DNA from: SLRI01 sp964576715
GTDB taxonomy: Bacteria; Pseudomonadota; Alphaproteobacteria; Geminicoccales; Geminicoccaceae
DNA: 64,000 nucleotides
Direction of reading: 5' to 3'
Assembly: GCA_964576715.1 (NCBI GenBank)
Contig: CAZNWE010000007.1
Location: 1-64,000, forward strand
Shown here piece after piece: positions 39,447 through 48,123 of the stretch (its first letter is position 1; each line of letters begins with the position of its first letter). Under the pieces are notes generated by a model, which was given only the letters and a program-made list of their open reading frames with translations, was not told where the DNA came from and ran no database searches. The translations under genes were made by a program, and so were the position numbers.

Positions 39447-39587
39447 CCCTATACGCAGTGGGAGGTTTGGCACCGAAGACGCGGTGCCAGTTTTCGGTGC
39501 CGCAGAGCGGTAATTCCCACTTCCTGTGATTAGCGGTAGCGGCACGCGAGGCGATGCCCAGCGATCGCACAAGGTTGGTGAACGACA
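39447..39587 (+). promoter_or_regulatory. Structured hemE-hemJ spacer with competing stems
   Basis: GGCACCG at 39469-39475 can pair with CGGTGCC at 39482-39488 (7 bp, 6-base loop, followed by AGTTTTC), or, extended to GGCACCGAA, with TTCGGTGCC at 39493-39501 (9 bp). The two pairings exclude each other. AGTGGGA (39457-39463) and TCCCACT (39515-39521) can close an outer stem. This could be a terminator/attenuator in the haem operon or a transcript stabiliser; no known riboswitch class is recognised. Confidence 0.5.
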
Positions 39588-40019
39588 CTGACTAACCCAC
39601 TCTTATGGTTGCTGGCACTCCATGTCATGGCGTTTGCTGCCTGGATGGCAGCGATGTGGTATTTGCCGCGCCTGTTCATCTATCACCGCGAGGCACCGGT
39701 TGGCGGCGAGGCGTCGGCGACCTTCAAGGTCATGGAACGTCGGCTGCTCAAAGCGATCGGGACGCCGGCGATGATCGCGACCTTCGTCTTCGGCCTGGCG
39801 TTGGCGACGATGCAGTATCAATGGACGCAGGGCTGGCTACACGCGAAGATCCTGTTGGCGGTTGGTATCGCAGGCTGTCACGCCATCATGGCGCGTGACG
39901 TTCGCCGGTTCGCTGCGGACGAGCGGCCGAGAACGACCCTTTGGTACCGGGTGTTCAACGAGGTGCCGACCGTGCTGTTCATCGGCATCGTCATCCTCGC
40001 CGTGTTCAAGCCGTTTTGA
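39588..40019 (+). CDS. hemJ: Protoporphyrinogen oxidase HemJ
   Basis: A membrane protein of about 143 residues with four helices: LALHVMAFAAWMAAMWYLPRLFIYH at the N terminus, with the conserved His, then IGTPAMIATFVFGLALA, WLHAKILLAVGIAGCHAIM and PTVLFIGIVILAVFKPF. HemJ oxidises protoporphyrinogen IX to protoporphyrin IX in bacteria without HemG or HemY. No ATG or GTG fits: the frame has a stop at 39579, then CTG-ACT-AAC-CCA (39588), reading as the expected MTNP with CTG in place of ATG. The next options are TTG 39609 and ATG 39627, which would cut into the first helix. I take CTG as most likely. Confidence 0.85.
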   Translation: MTNPLLWLLALHVMAFAAWMAAMWYLPRLFIYHREAPVGGEASATFKVMERRLLKAIGTPAMIATFVFGLALATMQYQWTQGWLHAKILLAVGIAGCHAIMARDVRRFAADERPRTTLWYRVFNEVPTVLFIGIVILAVFKPF

Positions 40020-40073
40020 GCGTGCGGGCGGTCATGCCCGGCAGCGACGGCACAAGCAGCATCTGAGGTCGAC

Positions 40074-41822
40074 GTGACTCAAGAAATCGAGGGCAGGATG
40101 GCTGAAACGCCGCGCCGCGACGACGCGAACCAATCCACGGCTGCGGATACCGACAACGCGCCGATCGACAACACGGGTTCCCCCGACGTGCGACCAGGCG
40201 AGGAGGCCGGTGCACCGACTGGGGGGCCGGCCAACGATGCAGCGGCGCGGCCGGCGCGGCGCAAGCGAACCCGCAGCCGGCCGGCACCGCGCGAGCCGGA
40301 GCTGCCGATCCCGGAGCCATCCCTCGACGAGCCCGCGGCATTTGCTGGCGGCGACGAAGCCGACGATATCGGCCTGCCGCCCGAGTTGTTCGGCGTCGAG
40401 CCGGACAACGAGGCGAGCGAGCCGCAGCCGCGGCGACGCGCCAAGGAACGGTCGCGCGATCGCGACCGCGAGCCTCGCGACCAGGAACCGCGTGAACGTG
40501 AAGGGCGCGGCGACCGCGAGCGGTGGCGTGACCGCGAGGTCACGGTCGAACCGCGCTCCGATCTACCGCCGATCAGTCTGACCGAGCTGAAACGTCGCCC
40601 CGCTGCCGAGCTTCTTCAATATGCCGAAGAGATAGGCATTGAAAATGCCAGCACCCTAAAAAAGGGTGATCTGGTTTTTGCTGTATTGAAAGAGCTTGCC
40701 AAAACAGGTGTTCCGATTACTGGCGACGGTGTGCTGGAAATCCTGCAAGATGGTTTTGGATTTCTGCGCTCGCCGCACATGAATTATTTCGCCGGTCCGG
40801 ACGATGTCTACGTTTCACCGTCACAGATCAGGCGCTTTGCGCTGCGCACCGGGGATGTCGTCGAGGGGCAGGTCAGGGCACCCAAGGAGGGTGAGCGCTA
40901 CTTCGCGCTGTTGCGGGCCAACACGATCAATCTGGACCCGCCGGAGGTGGCGCGGCATCGCATCCACTTCGAGAACCTCGTGCCCTACTTTCCGACCCGC
41001 AAGCTCAGTCTGGAGGTGCCCGGTCGCAAGGATGTCAGCACCCGGATCATCGACATCGTCTGTCCGCTCGGCAAGGGTCAGCGGGCGCTCATCGTGGCCC
41101 CGCCGCGCACCGGCAAGACGGTGCTGATGCAGAATGTCGCGACCGCCATCTCGACCAACCATCCCGAGGTCTATCTCATCGTGCTGCTCATCGACGAGCG
41201 CCCCGAGGAGGTGACCGACATGCAGCGCACGGTGAAGGGTGAGGTGGTGAGTTCAACCTTCGACGAGCCGGCGGCGCGACACGTCCAGGTCGCCGAGATG
41301 GTGATCGAGAAGGCCAAGCGGCTGGTCGAGCATGGCCGTGACGTGGTCATCCTGCTCGATTCGATCACTCGCCTTGCCCGCGCCTACAACACCGTGGTGC
41401 CGAGTTCCGGCAAGGTGCTGACCGGCGGCGTCGATGCCAATGCGCTGCAGCGGCCGAAGCGGTTTTTCGGTGCGGCCCGCAACATCGAGGATGCCGGTTC
41501 GCTGACGATCATCGCCACGGCCTTGATCGACACCGGCTCGCGGATGGACGAGGTCATCTTCGAGGAGTTCAAGGGCACGGGCAATTCCGAGATCGTGCTC
41601 GATCGCCGGGTTGCCGACAAGCGGGTCTTCCCGGCGCTCGACATCAACAAGTCCGGCACCCGCCGCGAGGAGTTGTTGGTCGACAAGGCAACACTGCAGC
41701 GCATGTGGGTGCTGCGCCGCATCCTCAATCCCATGGGGACGACCGATTCCGTCGAGTTCCTGATGGACAAGATGCGACTGGCCAAGACCAACGACGAGTT
41801 CTGGGGGACGATGAACTCTTAG
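40074..41822 (+). CDS. rho: Transcription termination factor Rho with a long disordered N-terminal extension
   Basis: A 582-residue Rho, versus about 420 in E. coli. Residues 1-160 are a Pro, Arg, Glu and Asp-rich low-complexity tail (ERSRDRDREPRDQEPRERE). Then come the helical Rho_N part (ELKRRPAAELLQYAEEIGIE), the RNA-binding cold-shock fold with DGFGFLRS at 226-233, and the ATPase with Walker A APPRTGKT at 342-349 and the Q-loop and R-loop regions through VDKATLQRMW. It ends transcription of untranslated RNA. Both GTG 40074 and ATG 40098 have a GAGG site at a good distance. DNA from about 40610 to 40765 has markedly low GC. The stop overlaps the convergent gene's stop. Confidence 0.96.
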   Translation: MTQEIEGRMAETPRRDDANQSTAADTDNAPIDNTGSPDVRPGEEAGAPTGGPANDAAARPARRKRTRSRPAPREPELPIPEPSLDEPAAFAGGDEADDIGLPPELFGVEPDNEASEPQPRRRAKERSRDRDREPRDQEPREREGRGDRERWRDREVTVEPRSDLPPISLTELKRRPAAELLQYAEEIGIENASTLKKGDLVFAVLKELAKTGVPITGDGVLEILQDGFGFLRSPHMNYFAGPDDVYVSPSQIRRFALRTGDVVEGQVRAPKEGERYFALLRANTINLDPPEVARHRIHFENLVPYFPTRKLSLEVPGRKDVSTRIIDIVCPLGKGQRALIVAPPRTGKTVLMQNVATAISTNHPEVYLIVLLIDERPEEVTDMQRTVKGEVVSSTFDEPAARHVQVAEMVIEKAKRLVEHGRDVVILLDSITRLARAYNTVVPSSGKVLTGGVDANALQRPKRFFGAARNIEDAGSLTIIATALIDTGSRMDEVIFEEFKGTGNSEIVLDRRVADKRVFPALDINKSGTRREELLVDKATLQRMWVLRRILNPMGTTDSVEFLMDKMRLAKTNDEFWGTMNS

Positions 41823-42664
41823 GTCGTCGATCGACCGGGCGGTCTCGCTCCCGGGTTGCCGCCGAAGCGGTAGGGGCCGGGGTAACAGCCGATATAGACT
41901 TGATGGGTGACCAGCCCGCCCGCAGCTGTCCAGCGATGCAAATGAAAGCCGGGCGGCTCCATCGAGAACGCCGGGTCGCTGCCGTCGAGGCCGAGGATTA
42001 CCTGATGCGCAATGCCGGGTGCGACACTGACCGGCACGCCGAGCCAACGGTAGAAGATCGGTCGATGGATATGGCCGCAGACGATGCGTTGAATGCGCCC
42101 GCTGTTGGCGCGGATCAGTGCCTCGAACTCAGCCGACGCGACGAGGCCGATGCGATCCATGAAACCGATGCCGGTCTCGGCGGGCGGGTGATGGACCATC
42201 AGCAGCACTGGTTGCTGGCCGGACCGTGCGAGCGCGTCGGCGAGCCAGTCGACCCGCTCTGCGCAGATCTCGCCTGCCGCTCGTCCCGGCGAGAGGCTGT
42301 CGAGGGCGAGCAGGGTCAGGCCGCCGAGTTCGGCGGTGAACTGGCGGAAGCAACTGCCGGCGCCGAGTTCGACCACGCCATCGAGGGCCAGCATGGCCTC
42401 GCGGTCGTCGTGATTGCCGGGTATGGCGTAGACCGGCATCGGCAGCCGGGCGAGCGTCGGCCGAAGGACCGCATAGGCCTCCGCTTCGCCATCATTGGTA
42501 AGGTCGCCGCTGAACAGCACCGCGTCGGGCAGCGGCCGCAAGCCGAGCACGGCGTCGACCGCGGCCTCGAGCATCGCCGTGGTATCGACGACATCGGCGA
42601 ACAGCCTGCCGGGCGGACAAATGTGACTGTCGGAGAGTTGGGCGATGAGCATGGACGACCTCAT
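41819..42664 (-). CDS. Metallophosphoesterase (CpdA/GpdQ-like)
   Basis: A 281-residue calcineurin-like phosphodiesterase. All metal motifs are present: AQLSDSHI, FSGDLTNDG, IPGNHDDREA, LMVHHPP and CGHIHRP. This set and the length fit class III cyclic nucleotide phosphodiesterase/GpdQ proteins, which hydrolyse cAMP, glycerophosphodiesters or similar phosphoesters in the cytoplasm. The true substrate cannot be told. The start at 42664 overlaps the stop of the quinone oxidoreductase gene (ATGA), so the two are translationally coupled; MLIAQLSD at 42652 is an alternative. Confidence 0.9.
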   Translation of the reverse strand: MRSSMLIAQLSDSHICPPGRLFADVVDTTAMLEAAVDAVLGLRPLPDAVLFSGDLTNDGEAEAYAVLRPTLARLPMPVYAIPGNHDDREAMLALDGVVELGAGSCFRQFTAELGGLTLLALDSLSPGRAAGEICAERVDWLADALARSGQQPVLLMVHHPPAETGIGFMDRIGLVASAEFEALIRANSGRIQRIVCGHIHRPIFYRWLGVPVSVAPGIAHQVILGLDGSDPAFSMEPPGFHLHRWTAAGGLVTHQVYIGCYPGPYRFGGNPGARPPGRSTT

Positions 42665-43641
42665 GGCAGGAGGATTGTGCTGCCGGTCGTGGCCCGGCCT
42701 TCGAGTGCTCGATGCGCCGCGGCGGCGTCGGTCAGCGCGAAGCGCTGATTGACCTCTATCTTGACCGCCCCTTTGGCCACCACGTCGATCAGGTCGTTGG
42801 CGCAGGCTTCGAGTTCGGCGCGGGTCGCGGTATAGCCGGCCAGCGTCGGTCGGGTGACGTAGAGCGAGCCCTTGGCGGCGAGAATGCCGAGATTGACCCC
42901 GGTGACCGCACCCGAGGCATTGCCGAAGCTGACGAGCAGGCCGCGCACCGCGAGGCAATCGAGGGAGGGCTCGAAGGTGTCCCTGCCGACGCCGTCATAG
43001 ACGACCGGCACGCCCTCGCCGCCGGTAATCTCTTTGATCCGGGCGGCGACGTCGTCCTGCCGATAGAGGATGATGTGGTCGTAGCCGTGCGCTTTGGCGA
43101 GCGCCGCCTTGTGCTCGTCGCCGGCAGTGCCGATCACCGTGGCGCCGAGGTGCTTGGCCCATTGACCGGCGATGAGACCGACGCCGCCGGCCGCCGCATG
43201 AATGAGAATGGTGTCGCCCGATTTGACCGGATAGGTCTGTCTGAGCAAGTATTGGGCGGTCATGCCCTTGAGCATCATTGCCGCGGCGGTCTCGTCGGCG
43301 ATGGTGTCGGGAATGGCGATCACCTTGTCGGCGGGGATCAGGCGTGCCGTCGCATAGCCACCCAATGGACCGGTTCCATAGGCAACGCGCTGACCGGGCC
43401 GCAGCGTGGTCACCCCGTCGCCGATCGCTTCGACGATGCCTGCAGCCTCCGACCCTGGTGTGAATGGCAAGCCCATCGGTGGCTGGTAGAGACCGGTGCG
43501 AAAATAGGTATCGATGTAGTTCAGGCCGATGGCGGTGTGGCGGATCCGGACCTCGCCCTGGCCGGGTGCGCCGATCTCGCCCTCGACCACCTCCATGACC
43601 TCAGGGCTGCCATAGGCCCGCACCACGATCTTGGTTTCCAT
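42661..43641 (-). CDS. NADPH:quinone oxidoreductase, zeta-crystallin type
   Basis: A 326-residue zinc-free medium-chain dehydrogenase. Its opening runs YGSPEVMEVVEGEIGAPG, followed by GLNYIDTYFRTGLY. The substrate-domain end is GMTAQYLLRQTYPVKSGDTI, followed by the NADPH-binding loop HAAAGGVGLIAGQWAKHLGA. It lacks the zinc-binding cysteines of alcohol dehydrogenases. Such enzymes reduce quinones one electron at a time with NADPH, or act as enoyl reductases. It is upstream of and coupled to the metallophosphoesterase gene. Confidence 0.93.
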   Translation of the reverse strand: METKIVVRAYGSPEVMEVVEGEIGAPGQGEVRIRHTAIGLNYIDTYFRTGLYQPPMGLPFTPGSEAAGIVEAIGDGVTTLRPGQRVAYGTGPLGGYATARLIPADKVIAIPDTIADETAAAMMLKGMTAQYLLRQTYPVKSGDTILIHAAAGGVGLIAGQWAKHLGATVIGTAGDEHKAALAKAHGYDHIILYRQDDVAARIKEITGGEGVPVVYDGVGRDTFEPSLDCLAVRGLLVSFGNASGAVTGVNLGILAAKGSLYVTRPTLAGYTATRAELEACANDLIDVVAKGAVKIEVNQRFALTDAAAAHRALEGRATTGSTILLP

Positions 43642-43847
43642 CGCATGTCCTCCCGGCAGTGGTGATCGTCGCCTTGGTGCTAGGCCGGATCGATGGCCGG
43701 GGCAAGGCGGCCGAACTGCAGGAAGGGGGTGATGCGCGCGTCGGTAAACCTCTCACTGCGGTAGTCTTGGGCGACGGCGGCTGGCGGCACGCCCCAGTTT
43801 GCCGCTATAGCGGCAGTCAGGCGGCGATCGTCAATAAGGAGATGAGC

Positions 43848-44141
43848 TTGAAGATCAATATCGAGGTCGAGTGCACGCCGGAAGAAGCGCGCCGCTTTCT
43901 CGGTCTGCCCGAGGTTGCGCCGATGCAGCAGCGGCTGATCGAGGAGATGGAAGCGCAGCTGAAGGAGACCATCCGGACGATGGACGGCAAGCTGATGCTC
44001 GAGCAGTGGCTGCCGGTCGGGATCAAGGGGGTGGAGCAGTTTCAGTCGTTCTGGACGCAACTGGCTGCGGCGGCTGCCGGTGTTCAGCGCAAGCGAAGCG
44101 GCCGGGACACCGGCCAGGCGGACAACGACGACAAGTCTTGA
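43848..44141 (+). CDS. DUF6489-type small protein
   Basis: A 97-residue protein: MKINIEVECTPEEARRFLGL then PEVAPMQQRLIEEMEAQLKE, ending in a charged tail. It is a small alphaproteobacterial family without known function, usually encoded close to cell-envelope or tRNA-modification genes. The ribosome site decides the start: AAGGAG is directly next to an ATG at 43842 but exactly six bases before the TTG at 43848, and starting at TTG gives the family-like MKINIEVEC. The 3' end lies 13 bp before the mnmE start. Confidence 0.7.
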   Translation: MKINIEVECTPEEARRFLGLPEVAPMQQRLIEEMEAQLKETIRTMDGKLMLEQWLPVGIKGVEQFQSFWTQLAAAAAGVQRKRSGRDTGQADNDDKS

Positions 44142-44154
44142 GCAGCTGATCGCC

Positions 44155-45480
44155 GTGCAGGATGACGCAACCACGATCTTTGCGCCCGCCGCCGCGCCGG
44201 GTCGGGCCGCCATCGCGATCATGCGGATCTCCGGACCGGCTGCCGGGCTGGCGGCAAGGCGGCTGGCGGGGAAAGTGCCGGTGCCACGCCGGGCGACCCT
44301 TGCGATCCTTCAGGATTCGGCAACCGGTGACGTGATCGACGAGTCCCTGCTCTTGTATTTCCCGGCGCCAGCGAGTTTCACCGGCGAGGATTGCCTCGAA
44401 ATCCAGCATCACGGTGGTATGGCCGTCACGAAAACGCTCATGGACGCCCTGGCCGCCATGCCGGAATTCCGTCCCGCGGAGCCCGGCGCCTTCACCCGGC
44501 GCGCCTTTCTCAATGGCAAGCTGGACCTCACGCAGGCCGAGGGCCTAGCCGATTTGATCGAGGCGTCTACCGGCGCTCAGGCGCGCGCGGCGCTGCGGCA
44601 GCTCTCGGGCGTGCAAGGTCGCCTCTACGCCGGATGGCGCGAACGGCTGGTGCAGGCGCTGGCCATGCTCGAAGCCGAGATCGATTTTGCGCCCGAGGAG
44701 GAGGTTCCCGAAGCGCAATGGACGATGCTGGCGGCGTCGCTCGCGTCTATCGCGATCGAGATACAGGGGCACCTCGACGATGGCCACCAGGGCGAACGCC
44801 TGCGCGAGGGCCTGGTCGTGGCGGTGACCGGGGCGCCGAATGTCGGCAAATCGAGCCTGGTCAATGCGCTGGCACGCCGCGACGTGGCGATCGTGACGCC
44901 GCTGCCAGGAACGACCCGCGACGTGATCGAGGTGGCGATCGACCTTGAGGGTCTACCGTTGACCTTGCTCGACACCGCGGGCCTGCGGGAAAGCGACGAT
45001 CCGATCGAGCGGGCGGGGATCGCCCGCGCCTGCAGCCGGGCCGCCACCGCAGATCTGCGCTTGCGGGTAGTCGACGACCCGGCCGATCTCGTCTCGGCGG
45101 CAGAGCCGATGGCACCGACGCTGGCGGTTGTCAACAAGGCCGATCTTTGGCCCGCAGCGGCTGTGCCGACCGGTATTCTCGCCATTTGCGCGACCACCGG
45201 GGACGGGATCGATGCACTCTTGCGGGCGCTGGCAGCGGCCGCCCGGACGCTGTTGCCGACAGAGGACGCGGTGCTGGTCACTCGGAGCCGCCACCGTACG
45301 GCGCTGGCGGATGCGCTGGCTTCGCTGCAGCGGGCACTGGCGCTCGATGACGCCGCCGATCTCGGGCTGCGCGCCGAGGAACTTCGCCTGGCGGTGCGCG
45401 CGATCGGTCGGGTGACGGGCGACTGTGGCGTCGAGGAGATCCTCGATCGGGTGTTCGGGACGTTTTGCATCGGCAAGTAA
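44155..45480 (+). CDS. mnmE: tRNA uridine-5-carboxymethylaminomethyl modification GTPase MnmE
   Basis: A 441-residue MnmE. The N-terminal folate-binding domain begins with TIFAPAAAPGRAAIAIMRIS. The G domain is inserted in a helical domain: GAPNVGKS at 226-233, TPLPGTTRD, LLDTAGLRES and NKADLW at about 327. The protein ends with the essential FCIGK containing the catalytic Cys. With MnmG it modifies U34 of several tRNAs. The GTG at 44155 gives the usual start; the ribosome site is weak, suggesting coupling to the preceding small gene. mnmG is close by but separated by the antiporter gene on the other strand. Confidence 0.96.
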   Translation: MQDDATTIFAPAAAPGRAAIAIMRISGPAAGLAARRLAGKVPVPRRATLAILQDSATGDVIDESLLLYFPAPASFTGEDCLEIQHHGGMAVTKTLMDALAAMPEFRPAEPGAFTRRAFLNGKLDLTQAEGLADLIEASTGAQARAALRQLSGVQGRLYAGWRERLVQALAMLEAEIDFAPEEEVPEAQWTMLAASLASIAIEIQGHLDDGHQGERLREGLVVAVTGAPNVGKSSLVNALARRDVAIVTPLPGTTRDVIEVAIDLEGLPLTLLDTAGLRESDDPIERAGIARACSRAATADLRLRVVDDPADLVSAAEPMAPTLAVVNKADLWPAAAVPTGILAICATTGDGIDALLRALAAAARTLLPTEDAVLVTRSRHRTALADALASLQRALALDDAADLGLRAEELRLAVRAIGRVTGDCGVEEILDRVFGTFCIGK

Positions 45481-45496
45481 CGGCTGGCTCGGCACT

Positions 45497-45512
45497 CGTT
45501 TCACGTGAAACA
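45497..45512. promoter_or_regulatory. parS: parS centromere-like site 1
   Basis: CGTTTCACGTGAAACA, 15 of 16 bases identical to the ParB-binding consensus TGTTTCACGTGAAACA, with a perfect 14-base palindrome core. It lies between the convergent mnmE and antiporter genes, about 5 kb before parA and 7 kb from the likely origin. ParB loads here and spreads to form the segregation complex. Confidence 0.92.
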
Positions 45513-45524
45513 ATGCCCGGACCA

Positions 45525-48023
45525 TCAACTGCTGGACGGTTGCTGGTCCATGGCTTGCCGTTGCGTGGCGGCGGCGCGGACACTCGCGCCAGCGGCAGTT
45601 TGGCTGCCGAGCACGTCGTCGAACAGCTCGCGCCGCAGAACCAGGAGCCTGCAGAAGCCGATTGCCACGACATCGGCGGAGCGGGTCCGGCGCGTCAGAA
45701 GTGCCAGTTCGCCGAAGAACTCGCCGGTGCCGAGGCGGACGGGCTCTGGTTGAGTGCGCACCTCGACCGCCCCCGACGCGATGAAGAACATCGCATCCCC
45801 GGGCTCGCCGCGTCTCACGATGATCTCGCCGGGCAATGCCAGACGGGTCCGCAGCTTCGTGCCCAATCGCTTGATCTCGGCAGCGTCGAGCTTGGCGAAC
45901 AGCGGCATCTGGCGAATCAGCTCCGCCGTCCGCAAACCCAGATCGAGCGTTGGCGGTTGATCGAGCTCCGCCCGTTTGCTTTTCAGTGCCTGCGCCATCT
46001 TGCTCGCGACGTGCGGCGGTAGCAGGCGCTCGTTCTCCATTTCCTCGATCGCGGCGTATTCGAGGCGAAGAGCGGCCAGTCTGAGATAGCGGTCGCCGAA
46101 GGAGCGCCAGTAGTCCGGATATTGGAGGCGCAGCGCGTCGATGACACGCTCTACGAGCTCCAGCCGATTCTCGAGAAAGCGCGCCGCCACAAGCGCGACC
46201 CGGTCGCCGAAGAGCGGTTCCAGCCTGGCCTGGTTGAAGTCGAGCAGCGCACGGAGGACGTAGCGCTGGGCGATGGCCTGCTCGAGCTGCTGGGTCAGCC
46301 GACGGGCCAGCGGGCGCTCGATTCGCAGGTATCGGTAGAGCATCGCCGCGATCCGAGTTCGCCGATCAATCCCCATCCGAGTCCGTGAAAGGCGGCGGTA
46401 GCCTTCCAGTCCTTCGCTGCGCAGCGCATCGATCAGGCTGCCGGCGTGGTGGATCAACGCCGCACTTGCGGTGCGCGGCAACATCAGTTTCGCCCGCTCG
46501 TCGGCGTAGAGCTCGGCTTCGCGGCGGCTCAGGGTTATCAGCGCCGTAACCAGCTGCCGACGCTGCAAGTCGTCGGCCAGCGGTTGTCGGGCGGCCTGGT
46601 CCTGGCGCTGGTACTCGCCGGCCACGGTCTCGACGCTGCTCGGATCGATGCCGCGAACGGTCGCGGCATCGCGTAGGGTGTCGACGATTTCGCCATGGGT
46701 CAGGGTAATCGCACGTTGCCGGAGAATGTCCTCGAGTGGGGTCAGGCGATCGAGCCGCAACCAGCGGAGCAGCCAGCGCAGGGTCGTCGCCTGGACAAAC
46801 AGGGTAAACAGGACGAAACCGGTGGCCAGCACCGCGACGAGGTGCTGCACCGGCGCCGGGACGAGCGGATTTTCGGTCACCGCGAGTGCCAACGCGAGGG
46901 TGAGGGCGCCGCGCAGGCCACCCCAGAGCATCACGTGCTTGTAGTCGGCCTGCACACGCGCGGCGAGCCCGACCGCTTCCATGATGGGCAGCGCGCCATA
47001 AAGCATGACGGCGCGGGCGAAGAGGGCGCTAGCGACAAGCAGCAGCAGGAGAGCGAAATCGGGGAGACTGGCGGCGGCCAGGGTCCGCGGTGCGAGCATC
47101 GCCGCAAGAACGAAGATCAGCGAACTCGCCCAGAAGCTCAGTTGGGTCCAGATCGCGCTCAAGGCGCGCCAGCCATGCCTTGACAGATGGGCCCGTCCCT
47201 GGCTGCCGAAGACGATCCCGGCAGCAACCACGGCAACGACGCCCGACAGGCCGAGATAGAGTTCGGCAATCGCATAAGTGAGATAGGCGGCGGAGACACT
47301 GAGCGTGATCTCGGCCGGGCCGGCCTCGTCGAGACGGGCCAGGAGGAGACCGGCAAGGCGACCGGCGACGATCCCGAAAAGGGCACCGCCGGCGAGTGAC
47401 AGACCGAAGCCCGCGACCAAGTTGTCGAGCGATGGGGCGTTGAAACCCACGACGGTGGCCAAAAGGCTCGAGGTGATCGCGATGGCCGCAGCGTCGTTCA
47501 ACAGGCTCTCGCCCTCGACCAGGGTGACTAGGCGGCGCGGCGCACCCACTTCCTTGAAAACGTTGATGACGGCGATCGGGTCGGTTGTGGCGACGATCGC
47601 CCCCACCAGAAGGCAGGCGGCGAACGAAAAGGCGGTAACACTCCAAAGCGCCAACCCGGCAATGGCCGTGGTCGCGATCACGGCAAGCACCGCCATCAGG
47701 CAGACCGGGCCGATATCCTCGAGCAGCGATCGACTATCGATCTCGATGGCGCTGTCGAACAGGATCAGCGGCAGGAAGACCCAGAGGAAAACAGCCGAAC
47801 TCACCTCGAGGCGACCGATCGCTTGAAAGATCTCGATCATGCCGAACGTCGCCAGCCCAGGCTGCAACTGGTCGGCGATGCCGGTGGCCACGCCGAGAAT
47901 GCAACCCAGGACGGCGAGCAGGACGGTATAGGGCAGGCGCAAGCGCGTGGCCAATGGCGGCAGCGGCGCGATCAGCGCCAGCAGCAAGGCAAATCCGAGG
48001 ATGATACCGGCAACCGTGCTCAT
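45525..48023 (-). CDS. NhaP/NHE-type Na+(K+)/H+ antiporter with a cyclic-nucleotide-binding domain
   Basis: An 832-residue protein. The first 420 residues form about 12 membrane helices with antiporter motifs TTDPIAVINVFKEVG and EGESLLNDAAAIAI, including the ND pair of the CPA1 family. A long helical cytosolic region (about 430-700) follows. The C terminus (about 700-810) is a cyclic-nucleotide-binding domain: GEIIVRRGEPGDAMFFIASGAVEV and LGTGEFFGELALLTRRTRSADV. This layout is shared with sperm-type NHEs and some bacterial NhaP proteins, and suggests gating by cAMP or cGMP. The metallophosphoesterase at 41819 could be one source of control. Confidence 0.9.
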   Translation of the reverse strand: MSTVAGIILGFALLLALIAPLPPLATRLRLPYTVLLAVLGCILGVATGIADQLQPGLATFGMIEIFQAIGRLEVSSAVFLWVFLPLILFDSAIEIDSRSLLEDIGPVCLMAVLAVIATTAIAGLALWSVTAFSFAACLLVGAIVATTDPIAVINVFKEVGAPRRLVTLVEGESLLNDAAAIAITSSLLATVVGFNAPSLDNLVAGFGLSLAGGALFGIVAGRLAGLLLARLDEAGPAEITLSVSAAYLTYAIAELYLGLSGVVAVVAAGIVFGSQGRAHLSRHGWRALSAIWTQLSFWASSLIFVLAAMLAPRTLAAASLPDFALLLLLVASALFARAVMLYGALPIMEAVGLAARVQADYKHVMLWGGLRGALTLALALAVTENPLVPAPVQHLVAVLATGFVLFTLFVQATTLRWLLRWLRLDRLTPLEDILRQRAITLTHGEIVDTLRDAATVRGIDPSSVETVAGEYQRQDQAARQPLADDLQRRQLVTALITLSRREAELYADERAKLMLPRTASAALIHHAGSLIDALRSEGLEGYRRLSRTRMGIDRRTRIAAMLYRYLRIERPLARRLTQQLEQAIAQRYVLRALLDFNQARLEPLFGDRVALVAARFLENRLELVERVIDALRLQYPDYWRSFGDRYLRLAALRLEYAAIEEMENERLLPPHVASKMAQALKSKRAELDQPPTLDLGLRTAELIRQMPLFAKLDAAEIKRLGTKLRTRLALPGEIIVRRGEPGDAMFFIASGAVEVRTQPEPVRLGTGEFFGELALLTRRTRSADVVAIGFCRLLVLRRELFDDVLGSQTAAGASVRAAATQRQAMDQQPSSS

Positions 48024-48123
48024 GGCGGGTTATGAGCACGGCTGCCGGGCGCCGTCCAGCAGTGCCTGCGGCAGCATGGTGGGTCGCTTGACGCTCGGCT
48101 GGCGACAGCGCACATAGCCAGCC

